From the NCBI GenBank assembly GCA_046155815.1, contig JBJXFY010000377.1:1-21093 (forward strand): a stretch of 21,093 bases of DNA, read 5' to 3'. Source of the stretch: JBJXFY01 sp046155815. Lineage in GTDB: Bacteria; Verrucomicrobiota; Verrucomicrobiia; Limisphaerales; CAIMTB01. Position numbers and translations under genes: made by a program. The notes under the pieces were generated by a model. It did not search any database, was not told the DNA's origin, and saw only the letters and a program-made list of their open reading frames with translations. This document shows, piece after piece, positions 1 to 8,139 of this stretch. Within the stretch, counting starts at the first letter, position 1, and every line of letters starts with the position of its first letter.

Positions 1-1
1 C

Positions 2-625
2 GGGGGCGCTCCTTCTTCGCCCGAAGCAGATGGTGGACCGGCGGGCCGCCGGTCCCACGCCGGGGCCTTCGCGATTTTCCCCGCCACCGCCGCACGCTGG
101 ACCGACGTGGAGAAGCTCTTCGGCCCGCGCGGCGCATGCGGCGGCTGCTGGTGCCTCTTCTGGCGGCTGGCACCCAGGGACTGGCAGGCCGGCAAGTCCG
201 GCGGCAACCGCGCTGCGCTCCGCCGGCTGGTCGGCCGTCCGGTTGCGCCCGGCCTCCTCGCCTACGCCGCCGGCGAGCCGGCCGGCTGGATCGCGCTCGC
301 GCCGCGGTCCGAATACCCGCGCCTCGACCGCTCGCGCGTCCTCGCGCCGGTGGATGATGCGCCCGTGTGGTCGGTCACCTGTTTCTTCGTCGCGCGTGCC
401 CACCGCGGCTGCGGCCTGATGCGCACGCTGCTGGAAGCGGCGGCGGATTACGCCCGCCGGTACGGCGCACGCTGGCTGGAAGGTTATCCCGTCGAGGCGC
501 GTGGCGGAAAAACCGCGGCCGTGTTCCTGTACACCGGCACGGCCGCCGCCTTCCGGGCGGCGGGCTTCACCGTGGTGGCGCGCCGATCCCCCACGCGGCC
601 CGTCTTCCGCCGCGCGCTGGCCTGA
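2..625 (+). CDS. GNAT-family N-acetyltransferase (5' partial)
   Basis: The protein resembles small GNAT acetyltransferases that carry a Cys-rich GPRGACGGCWC stretch near the N-terminus, seen here just after the codon at 107. The acetyl-CoA pyrophosphate-binding loop is visible as HRGCGLMRTLL in the second half, followed by a helix and a typical GNAT C-terminal strand (AAFRAAGFTVV). GNAT enzymes transfer acetyl from acetyl-CoA to an amine; the substrate cannot be read from the sequence. The frame is open back to base 2 with no ATG, GTG or TTG before the GTG at 107. Starting at 107 would remove the strand and helix that normally precede the Cys-rich motif, so the real start probably lies left of the window. 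The gene ends with TGA at 623-625, 27 bp before the convergent gene that follows. Confidence 0.75.
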   Translation, partial: GGAPSSPEADGGPAGRRSHAGAFAIFPATAARWTDVEKLFGPRGACGGCWCLFWRLAPRDWQAGKSGGNRAALRRLVGRPVAPGLLAYAAGEPAGWIALAPRSEYPRLDRSRVLAPVDDAPVWSVTCFFVARAHRGCGLMRTLLEAAADYARRYGARWLEGYPVEARGGKTAAVFLYTGTAAAFRAAGFTVVARRSPTRPVFRRALA

Positions 626-652
626 AGCGGGGATGCGCCGCCGCCGCGGGGC

Positions 653-1612
653 TCAACGCCCGGCCGGCTGCCACCCCGCCGCCTCGATCCGCGCGAACTC
701 GGCCGCCACGTCCGCGCCCGCGAAGAACGACAGCCAGCCGCGCACGCGCACCGTCTCGCCCGGCGCGCAGTCGGGGAACTGCGGGTCCGCGTGGATGCAC
801 GGCACCGGTGGATTGGCCCACGCCCGGTACAGCGGCTCCCACGCCGTGATCACCCAGCGGCGGCCGGCGCCGTCCCCGGCCGCGGCGAAGGGCGGGCGGA
901 AGACGCGGTTGGTCGAGGCGGCGAATTCCGGCGCTCCCCTCAGCATCAGGCAGTTCTGCACGCGCAGGCCGGTAAGCTGCTCCGGCGTGCCGTTGCGCAG
1001 CCACAGCTCCATCCGCACCGCGTCCGCGCCCGGCCGCACCGTCGTGCCGAAAGCGAGGCCGTTCGGCAGCGTGCGTTCGCACGTGAGGCTGCCGTCCAGG
1101 TCACGCCGCCATTCGAGCCGCGGCAGGGTGACGCCGCGTGCGCTCCAGATCGTGTCAATGTGCGTGTGCGCGAGGTAGGTGAGGCCGAGGTTGGACCAGA
1201 TCGCCTCCGGCACGTCGGCGACCACGTGGGCCGTGTCGTCCCACGGCGTGAAGACGCTGACCTTCGTCTCGCGCTGCGGGTTCACCGCGCCGTCGAGGAA
1301 GCCGGTGCGCGGATGCCTCCCGCCCGGATACGGCAGCACGCGCAGCGGCGCACCCGGCCCGCGCGGCGGCGGGGTTTTGCCGGCCAGCCCGAAGCGTCCC
1401 ACGGCCGCCTCGATCTCCGCCCGCCCGAGCCCGGTGGCGAGGCCCGCCTCGGCCGGCGTGAAACGGTGGAAGACCACCATGTTCTCGAGCCACGCGCGCA
1501 GATCGGCGTCGTCCGCGGGCGGGCGGGACTCGGCGGCGGGTTCGGCGGGGCGCGCGCCGGCCGCCGCGAGCAGCAGCCACGCCGCGGCCAGCAGGCATTG
1601 GGCGGAGGTCAC
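653..1612 (-). CDS. exported protein of unknown function
   Basis: About 319 aa from a GTG at 1612, which begins an apparent signal peptide (a Leu/Ala-rich core ending near AAAGARPAEP). An in-frame ATG at 1681 would add 23 residues before this core and is the alternative start; neither has a clear Shine-Dalgarno. The rest is a globular, Trp-rich, beta-rich protein. Conspicuous stretches are GGRHPRTGFLDGAVNPQRET, SVFTPWDD, EAIWSNLGLTYLAHTHI and a C-terminal RVRGWLSFFAG. I remember similar uncharacterised proteins from Verrucomicrobia and Planctomycetes but can name no function. It is divergent from the Gfo/Idh/MocA gene at 1700 and could share its promoter region. Many other open frames overlap it because of the high GC, but this frame alone has a signal peptide and balanced composition. 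Confidence 0.7.
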   Translation of the reverse strand: MTSAQCLLAAAWLLLAAAGARPAEPAAESRPPADDADLRAWLENMVVFHRFTPAEAGLATGLGRAEIEAAVGRFGLAGKTPPPRGPGAPLRVLPYPGGRHPRTGFLDGAVNPQRETKVSVFTPWDDTAHVVADVPEAIWSNLGLTYLAHTHIDTIWSARGVTLPRLEWRRDLDGSLTCERTLPNGLAFGTTVRPGADAVRMELWLRNGTPEQLTGLRVQNCLMLRGAPEFAASTNRVFRPPFAAAGDGAGRRWVITAWEPLYRAWANPPVPCIHADPQFPDCAPGETVRVRGWLSFFAGADVAAEFARIEAAGWQPAGR

Positions 1613-1699
1613 TGACCGATCGGGCCACGGTGAAAGGGAAGAAGCAAACCCCGCCACCGCGGGCTTGAGCCGCCGGGGCATCGCTGCTTGGCTCGCGGC

Positions 1700-3076
1700 A
1701 TGACCCGCCGCGAGTTCCTCAAGACTTCCTCCACCGCCGCCGCGCTCGCCACGGCGGCCAGCTACGTCCCGGTCACCTTTGCGCAGGAAAAGCCGCTGCG
1801 CCTCGGCCTCATCGGCACCGGCTGGTACGGCAAGAGCAGCCTCCTGCGCGCGCTGCAGGTCGCGCCCATCGAGGTTGTGTCCCTCTGCGACACGGACCAG
1901 CAGATGCTCGAGGAGGCGGCCGGCCTGGTGGCCCAGCGCCAGAAGTCGAGGCAGCGGCCCCGCCTGTACCGCGACTTCCGCGAGGCCATCGCCGCCAAGG
2001 ACGTGGACATCATGATGGTCTCCACGCCCGACCATTGGCACGCCATCCCGGCCATCACAGCGATGCAGGCCGGCATGGACGTGTACTGCGAGAAGCCCAC
2101 CGGCGTGGACGTGCGCGAGAGCCAGGCGATGGTCGCGGCCGCGCGGAAGCACAACCGCATCGTGCAGGTGAACACCCAACGCCGCAGCACGCCGCACCTC
2201 ATCGAGGCCCGCGACGAGATCATCAAGGCCGGCAAGCTCGGCAAGATCCAGCGCGTCGAGATCGGCGTGTGGTGGCACATGCGGAACAACACGCCCGCCG
2301 CCGAGGCGCCGGACATAGCGCCGCCCGCCCACCTGGACTTCGACCTGTGGACCGGCCCCGCGCCGAAGCTGCCCTTCAACAAGATCATCCACCCCCGCGG
2401 CTGGCGCGCCTTCATGGAGTACGGCAACGGCATCGTCGGCGACATGTGCGTCCACATGCTCGACATGGTCCGCTGGCTGCTCGACCTCGGCTGGCCGCAG
2501 GAAGTCACCTCGTGGGGCGGCATCCTGCACGACCGCGCCAGCCGCGCGAACATCAGCGACACGCAGACGGCCCTTTTCAAGTACCCGGACTACGACGTGA
2601 CGTGGAACCACCGGACGTGGGGCCGCTCGCCGGAGCCGGACCCGGACTTCCAGTGGTTCGGCACCATCCACGGCGAGAAGGGCACGCTGAAGTGCAGCGT
2701 CTTCCGCTACGACTGGATCCCGGCCGGCAGCGACCAGCCCGAGCGCAGCCGCAAGGCGCTGATCGAGTTCGACAAGTACCCGGAGGACGAGACGGAGAAG
2801 GATCTGGAACGCCACGTCGCGTCCGCGATGCGCGGGCACTGGCGGAATTACCTCGAGGCCCGGCAGAAGCGCGGCGCGATGCTGCCCGTGGCGGACATCG
2901 AGCAGGCGCACATCTCGAGCAGCGCGTGCTTCCTCGCCAACCTCTCGCAGCAGCTTGGCCGCACGCTGGTCTGGGATCCCGCCACGCACGCCTGCCGCGG
3001 CGACGCCGAGGCCAACGGCCTGCTGGCCCGGCCCTACCGCGCACCCTGGGTGCATCCCGATCCGGCGAAGGTGTGA
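1700..3076 (+). CDS. Tat-exported Gfo/Idh/MocA family oxidoreductase
   Basis: About 458 aa. The start at 1700 gives a classic twin-arginine signal (MTRREFLKTSS, then an Ala-rich core to about residue 29); the TTG at 1688 is in frame but unlikely. A Rossmann NAD(P)-binding fold follows, with GLIGTGWYG at about residues 36-44 and the family EKP motif (CEKPTGVD) near residue 131. The C-terminal half is the Gfo/Idh/MocA alpha/beta domain (MEYGNGIVGDMCVHMLDM and following). The family oxidises or reduces sugars, inositols and their derivatives with NAD(P). Twin-arginine-exported members are abundant in Verrucomicrobia and Planctomycetes, where they are usually linked to carbohydrate breakdown, but the substrate here is unknown. 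The gene is divergent from the exported unknown protein upstream. Only 87 bp separate the two starts, so both promoters must lie there or overlap the coding ends. Confidence 0.9.
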   Translation: MTRREFLKTSSTAAALATAASYVPVTFAQEKPLRLGLIGTGWYGKSSLLRALQVAPIEVVSLCDTDQQMLEEAAGLVAQRQKSRQRPRLYRDFREAIAAKDVDIMMVSTPDHWHAIPAITAMQAGMDVYCEKPTGVDVRESQAMVAAARKHNRIVQVNTQRRSTPHLIEARDEIIKAGKLGKIQRVEIGVWWHMRNNTPAAEAPDIAPPAHLDFDLWTGPAPKLPFNKIIHPRGWRAFMEYGNGIVGDMCVHMLDMVRWLLDLGWPQEVTSWGGILHDRASRANISDTQTALFKYPDYDVTWNHRTWGRSPEPDPDFQWFGTIHGEKGTLKCSVFRYDWIPAGSDQPERSRKALIEFDKYPEDETEKDLERHVASAMRGHWRNYLEARQKRGAMLPVADIEQAHISSSACFLANLSQQLGRTLVWDPATHACRGDAEANGLLARPYRAPWVHPDPAKV

Positions 3077-3098
3077 GCCGTCGCCCGGGTGGTGGTTG

Positions 3099-3122
3099 AA
3101 TTCACCCTTTGGTGGGTGATTT
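3099..3122 (+). terminator. possible weak hairpin terminator after the oxidoreductase gene
   Basis: Just after the stop at 3076 there is an inverted repeat TCACCC (3102-3107) and GGGTGA (3114-3119) with a 6-nt loop. It is flanked by AA and TT that extend the pairing after one mismatch. There is only a short T stretch after it, so it may be a weak terminator or chance. The 167-bp gap to the next gene (3077-3243) must also hold that gene's promoter; no confident -35/-10 pair was found. Confidence 0.3.
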
Positions 3123-3243
3123 AGCCACGGGATTTGCAGAGCCACCGGCTGCTGCCGGCGCCGGACGTGTCCGCCTGGGGACTTCACCCAAAATCCCCGC
3201 CGCCGTCGCATTTTCGTTTCGCGCACGGCCCACGGTCTACCAA

Positions 3244-3978
3244 ATGAACCCGCTCTTCCGACGCCTGCTTCTCCTCACGCTGGCCACGCCGCTGGCCGTC
3301 CCGGCCGCCGTCATCACCTTCCGCAATGGACTCGACGGCTATGGCGGCACGGTGGACACGTTTCTGGACGAGGCCCAGCCCGACACCGCGTTCCCCAATG
3401 ACAGCGGCAACAACAACAGCGTGGACGCCGACGGCAACAACGCCACGGCCGGCCGCCCGCACGAGCAGGCGCTGCTGCGCTTCGACAACATTTTCGGCGG
3501 CGGGCTGAACCAGATTCCGGCCGGCTCGGTCATCAACTCGGCCACCCTCGCCATTGAGATCACGAACACCAGCAACGACACCCAGGGACTCTTCCACCGC
3601 ATGGTCGTTTCCTGGGGCGACGCCTCGACCTGGAACTCCCTCGGCGGCGGCGTCACGCTGGGGACCGACGCGCTGGCCGCTTTGGACGCCACCCTCCCCA
3701 CGCCCATCACCCTTGGGTCCAAATCGGTGGACGTCACGACCAGCGTGCAGTCCTGGTCCGCCGGCGGGGACAACTTCGGCTGGGCCGTGCTGCCCAGTGA
3801 TACCGGCTCGAATGGCAACGGATTCAACTTCCGCCGTTCCGAGTCGAGCGTGCTGGCAGGCCGGCCCACCCTGGTCGTGGATTACACGGTCGTGCCCGAG
3901 CCCGCGACGGTGGGGACGTTCACGGCGGTGGCCTTGGGCGGACTGGGCCTCTGGGCCCGCCGCCGGCGCGCCTGCTGA
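3244..3978 (+). CDS. PEP-CTERM sorting domain protein with DNRLRE-type domain
   Basis: 244 aa from ATG 3244. Residues 1-21 are a signal peptide (MNPLFRR, then a Leu-rich core ending VPAA). The body matches the DNRLRE/disaggregatase-related beta-sandwich type: TVDTFLDEA, then ALLRFDNIFGG, then IPAGSVINSATLAIEI, then SVQSWSAGGDNFGWAVLP, and finally RPTLVVDY. The C-terminus is a textbook PEP-CTERM signal: VPEPAT, a hydrophobic helix (VGTFTAVALGGLGLWA) and a basic RRRR tail. Such proteins are exported, recognised through the tag by an exosortase/archaeosortase-type transpeptidase, and placed on the surface or in the exopolymer matrix. No exosortase gene lies in this window. The last 59 bp overlap the 3' end of mobA on the other strand. 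Confidence 0.85.
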   Translation: MNPLFRRLLLLTLATPLAVPAAVITFRNGLDGYGGTVDTFLDEAQPDTAFPNDSGNNNSVDADGNNATAGRPHEQALLRFDNIFGGGLNQIPAGSVINSATLAIEITNTSNDTQGLFHRMVVSWGDASTWNSLGGGVTLGTDALAALDATLPTPITLGSKSVDVTTSVQSWSAGGDNFGWAVLPSDTGSNGNGFNFRRSESSVLAGRPTLVVDYTVVPEPATVGTFTAVALGGLGLWARRRRAC

Positions 3979-4528
3979 TCAGCCGCGCCGCGCGGGCCGC
4001 CGCCAGCTGGTGGGGCGTGTTCAGGTTTTGCAGGGCGGCGGCTTGTCGCCCTGAAGCTTGCAGCCGACGGGCCTGCAGGGCCGTCGCGAGCGCCTGCAGC
4101 GCCCGGCCGCCCTCCTCCCAGAACGCCTCCACCGCGGGCCGGCCGCCGGCCGGAACGGCGAACGGAAAGCCCACCCGCCCCTCCGCGTCCGCCGGGAACG
4201 CGGCCCGCGTCCGCGCCGCGCGGGCCAGCCGCCGCAGCCACGCCGCCGGCACGAACGGCTGGTCGCACGCGAGGAACACGACGACGTCCGCCCGCGCCTG
4301 GCGCAGGCCTGTCACGACCCCGCCGACCGGGCCGCCCGCGGGCACCGCGTCGCGGCGGACGATCCGTACGGGCAGACCGGCCTCGCGGGCCGCGGCCTTC
4401 GCCCAGGCCAGCAGCGTCCGGCCGCCGAGCCGCACGCCCGCCTTGTCGCGGCCCATGCGCGAGCTTTCCCCGCCGGCCAGGATGAACGCCTCGGCGGCGG
4501 GCGTGGCGGGAAGCCAGGTGCCGGGCAT
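3920..4528 (-). CDS. mobA: molybdenum cofactor guanylyltransferase
   Basis: 202 aa from ATG 4528. The N-terminal nucleotidyltransferase motif LAGGESSRMGRDKA (residues 17-30) is the MobA signature for GTP binding. GPVGGVVTGL (66-75) and the metal-binding Asp in FLACDQPFV (Asp89) also fit. MobA links GMP to molybdopterin-molybdenum to give the bis-MGD precursor used by DMSO-reductase-type enzymes; it acts in the cytoplasm. The expected end of the family is near LNTPHQLAAA; here about 25 Arg/Pro/Gly-rich residues follow and run into the PEP-CTERM gene, probably read-through after a lost stop. No other molybdenum cofactor gene is in the window. The gene is divergent from mlaE, with 93 bp between starts. 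Confidence 0.85.
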   Translation of the reverse strand: MPGTWLPATPAAEAFILAGGESSRMGRDKAGVRLGGRTLLAWAKAAAREAGLPVRIVRRDAVPAGGPVGGVVTGLRQARADVVVFLACDQPFVPAAWLRRLARAARTRAAFPADAEGRVGFPFAVPAGGRPAVEAFWEEGGRALQALATALQARRLQASGRQAAALQNLNTPHQLAAARAARLISRRAGGGPRGPVRPRPPP

Positions 4529-4621
4529 CTCGGGAGGCTGGCGCCGCGCGGAGCTTGGCGGCAAACAGGAATTCGTCGGATTGGCCCGCTTGCAGTTTGT
4601 CGGCGCCTGCTCGCACGCTCC

Positions 4622-5740
4622 GTGGTGGTTTCCGCCCGCACCGCCGAAGTCCGCCGCGAATCCGCCGGTGGCTCGGAGGTGCTGCGCCTGGCCGGCCGGC
4701 TGGACGTGAACTCCGCAGGCGCGGTCTGGGGCGAGGCGCTGGCGCTGGCGCGGAGATCGCCGGCACCGGCGGCCGTGGACGCCAGCGCGGTCGAGTATCT
4801 GGACGGCGCCGGCGCGGCACTGCTGGTGGCGCTCCGGAGCGGCGGAACCGGGGCGCTCGAGGTGCGCGGGCTGGCGCCGGAGTGGCAGCGGCTCTTTGAC
4901 CTCTACAACCCCACGGAACCCCTGCCGCACCCGGCCGCGCCCGTGCCGATGCCGGTGGCGGCGCAGGTCGGACAGGCGGCGCTGGACATGGCCCGGGACG
5001 CGCGGGAGGAGGTTTCCTTCGTCGGGGAGGCGGCCAGCCAGGCGGTGGCGGTGCTGCGCCGGCCGCGCTCGTTGCGCTGGCATGACGTGACGCTGGTGGC
5101 CGAGCGTGCGGGTGCCGATGCGCTGCCCATCGTGGGACTGGTGAGCTTCCTGATCGGCGTCGTGCTGGCCTTCCAGTCGGCCATGCCGCTGCGGCAGTTC
5201 GGGGCGGACATCTTCGTGCCGAGCCTGGTGGCCTTCGCCGTCCTCCGGGAACTGGGGCCGCTGATGGCGGCGATCATGCTGGCGGGACGATCGGGCTCCG
5301 CCTTCGCGGCGGAGATCGGTACGATGAAGATCAACTCGGAGCTGAGCGCGCTGCAGGTGATGAACCTCGACCCGGTGCGCTTCCTCGCCATCCCGCGGCT
5401 GCTGGCCGGCCTCGTGGTGGCCCCGCTGGTGACCCTCTTCGCCAACCTCGCCGGCCTGCTCGGCGGCGCGGTGGTGTTCGTGGGCATCGGCTTCCCGCTG
5501 TTCACATACTGGAACCAGATCCAGACCTTTGTCGGCCTCAACAGCCTGATGGTCGGCCTCCTCAAGTCGCTTTTCTTCGGCCTGATCGTGGCCGGGGTGG
5601 GCTGCCTGCGCGGGTTCCAGACCGCCAAGGGCCCCAGCGCCGTGGGTCTCTCCGCCACCAGTGCGGTGGTGACCTCGATTCTCCTGATCGTGGTCGCCGA
5701 CGGCGTCTTCGCGCTGATCTTCTACCAGCTCGACTGGTGA
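4622..5740 (+). CDS. mlaE: MlaE-family ABC transporter permease with N-terminal STAS domain
   Basis: About 372 aa. The GTG at 4622 (or the adjacent GTG at 4625) is chosen because the STAS-like domain begins directly after it; the frame is open further left only through antisense mobA sequence. Residues about 5-100 form a STAS-like (MlaB-type) domain with the AVEYLDGAGAALLVALR helix. A linker follows, then the MlaE/YrbE permease: VSFLIGVVLAFQSAMPLRQFGADIFV, VLRELGPLMAAIMLAGRSGSAFAAEIGTMK and several further membrane helices to the C-terminus (SILLIVVADGVFALIFYQL). MlaE is the inner-membrane permease for retrograde phospholipid traffic between outer and inner membranes in Gram-negative bacteria. 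Fusion of the STAS partner to the permease is known outside Proteobacteria, where mlaB is usually a separate gene. It is the first gene of the transporter operon. Confidence 0.9.
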   Translation: MVVSARTAEVRRESAGGSEVLRLAGRLDVNSAGAVWGEALALARRSPAPAAVDASAVEYLDGAGAALLVALRSGGTGALEVRGLAPEWQRLFDLYNPTEPLPHPAAPVPMPVAAQVGQAALDMARDAREEVSFVGEAASQAVAVLRRPRSLRWHDVTLVAERAGADALPIVGLVSFLIGVVLAFQSAMPLRQFGADIFVPSLVAFAVLRELGPLMAAIMLAGRSGSAFAAEIGTMKINSELSALQVMNLDPVRFLAIPRLLAGLVVAPLVTLFANLAGLLGGAVVFVGIGFPLFTYWNQIQTFVGLNSLMVGLLKSLFFGLIVAGVGCLRGFQTAKGPSAVGLSATSAVVTSILLIVVADGVFALIFYQLDW

Positions 5741-5745
5741 GCCGC

Positions 5746-6498
5746 ATGGCCGACGACCCGATCATCCGCGTGGAGGGGCTGACCGCCGGCTACGGCGACT
5801 TCACGGTGCTGCAGGACGTGGGCTTCGAGGTGCGGCGGGGCGAGGTCTTCCTCATCCTGGGCGGCTCGGGCTGCGGCAAGTCCACGCTGCTGCGCCAGAT
5901 GATCGGGCTGGAGGCGCCCTGGGCCGGGAAGATCTGGTACGGGCGCGACGAGCTGACGGGCGCGGACGCGGCGACGCGCGAGCGCATCCGGCGGCGATTC
6001 GGCGTGATGTTCCAGAGCGGCGCGCTCTTCGGCTCGATGACGGTGGCGGAGAACGTGATGCTCGCGCTCGAGGAGTTCACGGACCTTCCGCCCGCGGCGT
6101 GCGCGCTGGTCGCCCAGCTCAAGCTGCGGCTGGTGCAGATGGAGCACGCCTGCGACCGGCTCCCGAGCGAGCTCAGCGGCGGCATGATCAAGCGCGCCGG
6201 CATCGCCCGCGCCATGGCGCTGGACCCGGAGATCCTCCTGCTGGACGAACCTTCCGCCGGGCTGGACCCGGTGACCTCGGCGGGCGTGGACCGGCTGATC
6301 CGGCAGCTCGCGGAGACGCTCGGCATCACCTTCGTCGTGGTGACGCACGAGCTGGCGAGCATCTACGCGATCGCGGACCGGGCGCTGATGCTGGACGCGG
6401 GCGTGCGCGGCGTGCTGGCGTTGGGGCCGCCGGCGGAGCTGCGCGACCATGCCGACGAGCGCGTACGGCGCTTCTTCCGCCGCGAGACGGCGGACTGA
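5746..6498 (+). CDS. mlaF: MlaF-type ABC transporter ATPase
   Basis: 250 aa from ATG 5746, five bases after the mlaE stop; the in-frame GTG at 5737 overlaps that stop and is less likely. All ABC ATPase motifs are present: Walker A GGSGCGKST (about 39-47), the Q-loop FGVMFQSGALF, the signature LSGGM (about 144-148), Walker B ILLLDEPSAGLDP (about 164-176) and the H-loop VVVTHEL. The signature LSGGMIKRAGIARAMALDPE is characteristic of the MlaF/MCE-transporter subgroup. The protein powers lipid movement by the MlaE permease in the cytoplasmic membrane complex. Confidence 0.92.
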   Translation: MADDPIIRVEGLTAGYGDFTVLQDVGFEVRRGEVFLILGGSGCGKSTLLRQMIGLEAPWAGKIWYGRDELTGADAATRERIRRRFGVMFQSGALFGSMTVAENVMLALEEFTDLPPAACALVAQLKLRLVQMEHACDRLPSELSGGMIKRAGIARAMALDPEILLLDEPSAGLDPVTSAGVDRLIRQLAETLGITFVVVTHELASIYAIADRALMLDAGVRGVLALGPPAELRDHADERVRRFFRRETAD

Positions 6499-6513
6499 AC
6501 CCGGCGGCCCTCC

Positions 6514-7509
6514 ATGAGCACCAGCACGAACCACCTCAAGCTCGGCGCGTTCATCCTCGGGGCCGGCGCCCTGCTGGTCGTGGCGCTGCTCTTCTTCGGG
6601 ATCTTCCGCGCTTTCCGCCCGCAGGTCGTCTTCGAAACGTACTTCAACGAGTCCGTGCAGGGACTCGAGGTCGGCTCACGCGTGAAGCTGCGCGGTGTGA
6701 CCGTCGGCACCGTCCGCCGCATCGCCCTCACGGCGGCCGAGTACGAGCTGGACCGGCCGGTGGCCGAGCGCCGGCCCTTCGTGCTGGTCGAGGTGGCGCT
6801 GGACGAGCGGGACCTCGGGCCGGAGATCGGCAGGGATACGGAGGCACAGGTCAGGCGTGGCATGCGCATCCGGCTCTCCCAGCTCGGCATCACCGGCGTC
6901 TCCTTCCTCGAGCTCGACTTTGTGGACCCCGCCCGCAACCCGCCGCTCGCCGTGCCTTGGACACCGCGCCACCCCCACATCCCCTCCATGCCGAGTCGCC
7001 TGAACCGCCTCTTCGAGTCCACGGAGAAATTCTTCCAGAAGCTGGAGTCCGTGGACGTCGCGCTGGTGCTCACCAACGTCAACGCCGCCCTCGTCGCCGT
7101 GAAGTCCGCGTTGGACGGCGCCGACACCGCCGCCATCTCGGGCCAGCTCACCAACTTCCTCGCCGAGCTGCGCGCGACCAACCACCGCCTCGCCGACCTG
7201 CTGGCCCAGCCTGGCTGGAAGGAGCTCCCGGCCGAGGCTGGCCAGACGCTGGCGCGCGCCCGCGAAACCCTGGCCAGCCTGCAGGAGCAGCTGGAAATGG
7301 CCGACCTCGCCTCCGTCACCGCACAGGCCACGGATACGCTGCGCCAACTCCAGACCCTCGCCTCGGGCCGCGACGGCGAGATTGACGAAATCCTCAGCAA
7401 CCTCGCCGCGCTCACCGAGAACCTCCGCGCCCTTTCCGAGCTGGCGCGCAAGTACCCCTCCTTCCTGCTCCTCGGGGAGCCGCCCCAGCCGAAACCCAAC
7501 AAACCATGA
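6514..7509 (+). CDS. mlaD: MlaD-type MCE domain protein
   Basis: 331 aa from ATG 6514, 15 bp after mlaF. One N-terminal membrane anchor (about residues 9-33, LGAFILGAGALLVVALLFFG) is followed by an MCE/MlaD domain (VVFETYFNESVQGLEVGSRVKLRGVTVGTVRRI, about 40-75, onward to LGITGVSFLELDFV near 135). A long C-terminal region then has strong Ala/Leu/Glu/Gln helical character (about 175-320), probably a coiled-coil needle or tube. MCE proteins bind lipids in the periplasm and pass them to the MlaE permease. At 331 aa it is much longer than E. coli MlaD (about 180 aa) and resembles long single-MCE proteins of other phyla. Its stop overlaps the next start by four bases (ATGA), suggesting coupled translation. 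Confidence 0.9.
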   Translation: MSTSTNHLKLGAFILGAGALLVVALLFFGIFRAFRPQVVFETYFNESVQGLEVGSRVKLRGVTVGTVRRIALTAAEYELDRPVAERRPFVLVEVALDERDLGPEIGRDTEAQVRRGMRIRLSQLGITGVSFLELDFVDPARNPPLAVPWTPRHPHIPSMPSRLNRLFESTEKFFQKLESVDVALVLTNVNAALVAVKSALDGADTAAISGQLTNFLAELRATNHRLADLLAQPGWKELPAEAGQTLARARETLASLQEQLEMADLASVTAQATDTLRQLQTLASGRDGEIDEILSNLAALTENLRALSELARKYPSFLLLGEPPQPKPNKP

Positions 7510-8114
7510 CGCCGCGCCGCGCCCTCCTCGCCGCCTGCCTGCTTGCCCTCCTGCCCGCCTGCCGGCTCAGCCGCCCCGCGCCGGACATCGCCCAATGGAG
7601 CCTCGATCCCGGCCCTCCCGCCACCGCGGCGGCCCGGCCGCTTCCCGGCGTGCTGCTGGTACGGACTTTTGAGGCCAACGCCCTGACCGCCCGCCCCGGT
7701 TTCGTGACGCGCGAGGCGGACGGGCAGGTGCGCCGCGACTTCTTCAACGAGTTCGCGGACCTTCCGCCCCGGCTGCTCGCCACGCTCTTCGCCGCCGACC
7801 TCGCCGCGGCCAACGCCGCCTCCCAGGTCGTCCAGCCCGGCTCGCGCATTGATCAGGACTGGGAGATCGAGGGCGTAGTCCAGGCCCTCGAACTCGACCG
7901 CTCCACGCCCGGCGCTCCCCGGGCCCGGCTGGCGCTGGAAGCCCGACTGGTGCAGGTGGACCACTTCGGGCGTCATCTCCGCGACACCGTGCGCTTCAGC
8001 GAGGCGGAGCCGCTGTCCGATGCCCAGCCCGCCACCGCCGTGGCCGCGTGGAACCGCCTCCTCCGCCGCGCGCTGGACCAGGCGCTGGCGGCCTGCGAAC
8101 GCGCGGCGCGCTGA
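7506..8114 (+). CDS. ABC-type transport auxiliary lipoprotein (PqiC/YmbA-like)
   Basis: 202 aa. The N-terminus is a lipoprotein signal: MTPRR, a hydrophobic core (ALLAACLLALL), and a lipobox LPAC with the lipidated Cys at residue 19. The remainder fits the ABC transport auxiliary component family in layout: an early YSL/WSLDPG-type strand, GVLLVRTFEAN, a middle section DFFNEFADLPPRLLATLFAADL, a strand DWEIEGVVQALELD, then a long final helix. In Pqi/Mce systems this lipoprotein sits at the membrane as partner of the MCE protein. The position directly after mlaD, with a 4-bp overlap, supports that role here. Family assignment rests mainly on operon position and layout rather than a signature motif. 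Confidence 0.75.
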   Translation: MTPRRALLAACLLALLPACRLSRPAPDIAQWSLDPGPPATAAARPLPGVLLVRTFEANALTARPGFVTREADGQVRRDFFNEFADLPPRLLATLFAADLAAANAASQVVQPGSRIDQDWEIEGVVQALELDRSTPGAPRARLALEARLVQVDHFGRHLRDTVRFSEAEPLSDAQPATAVAAWNRLLRRALDQALAACERAAR

Positions 8115-8139
8115 GTCCGCCACCTACGCCGCGCCTCCC

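Noticed and set aside
1613..3226. Long minus-strand open frame reaching to 3226 upstream of the exported unknown protein
   Set aside because: It is antisense to the oxidoreductase gene. Its Arg/Val/His-rich composition is typical of GC-rich shadow frames; the real gene begins at 1612 or 1681.
4058..4621. Extended N-terminus of the MlaE frame
   Set aside because: It runs antisense through mobA and is Arg/Pro-rich; the STAS domain starts at 4622.
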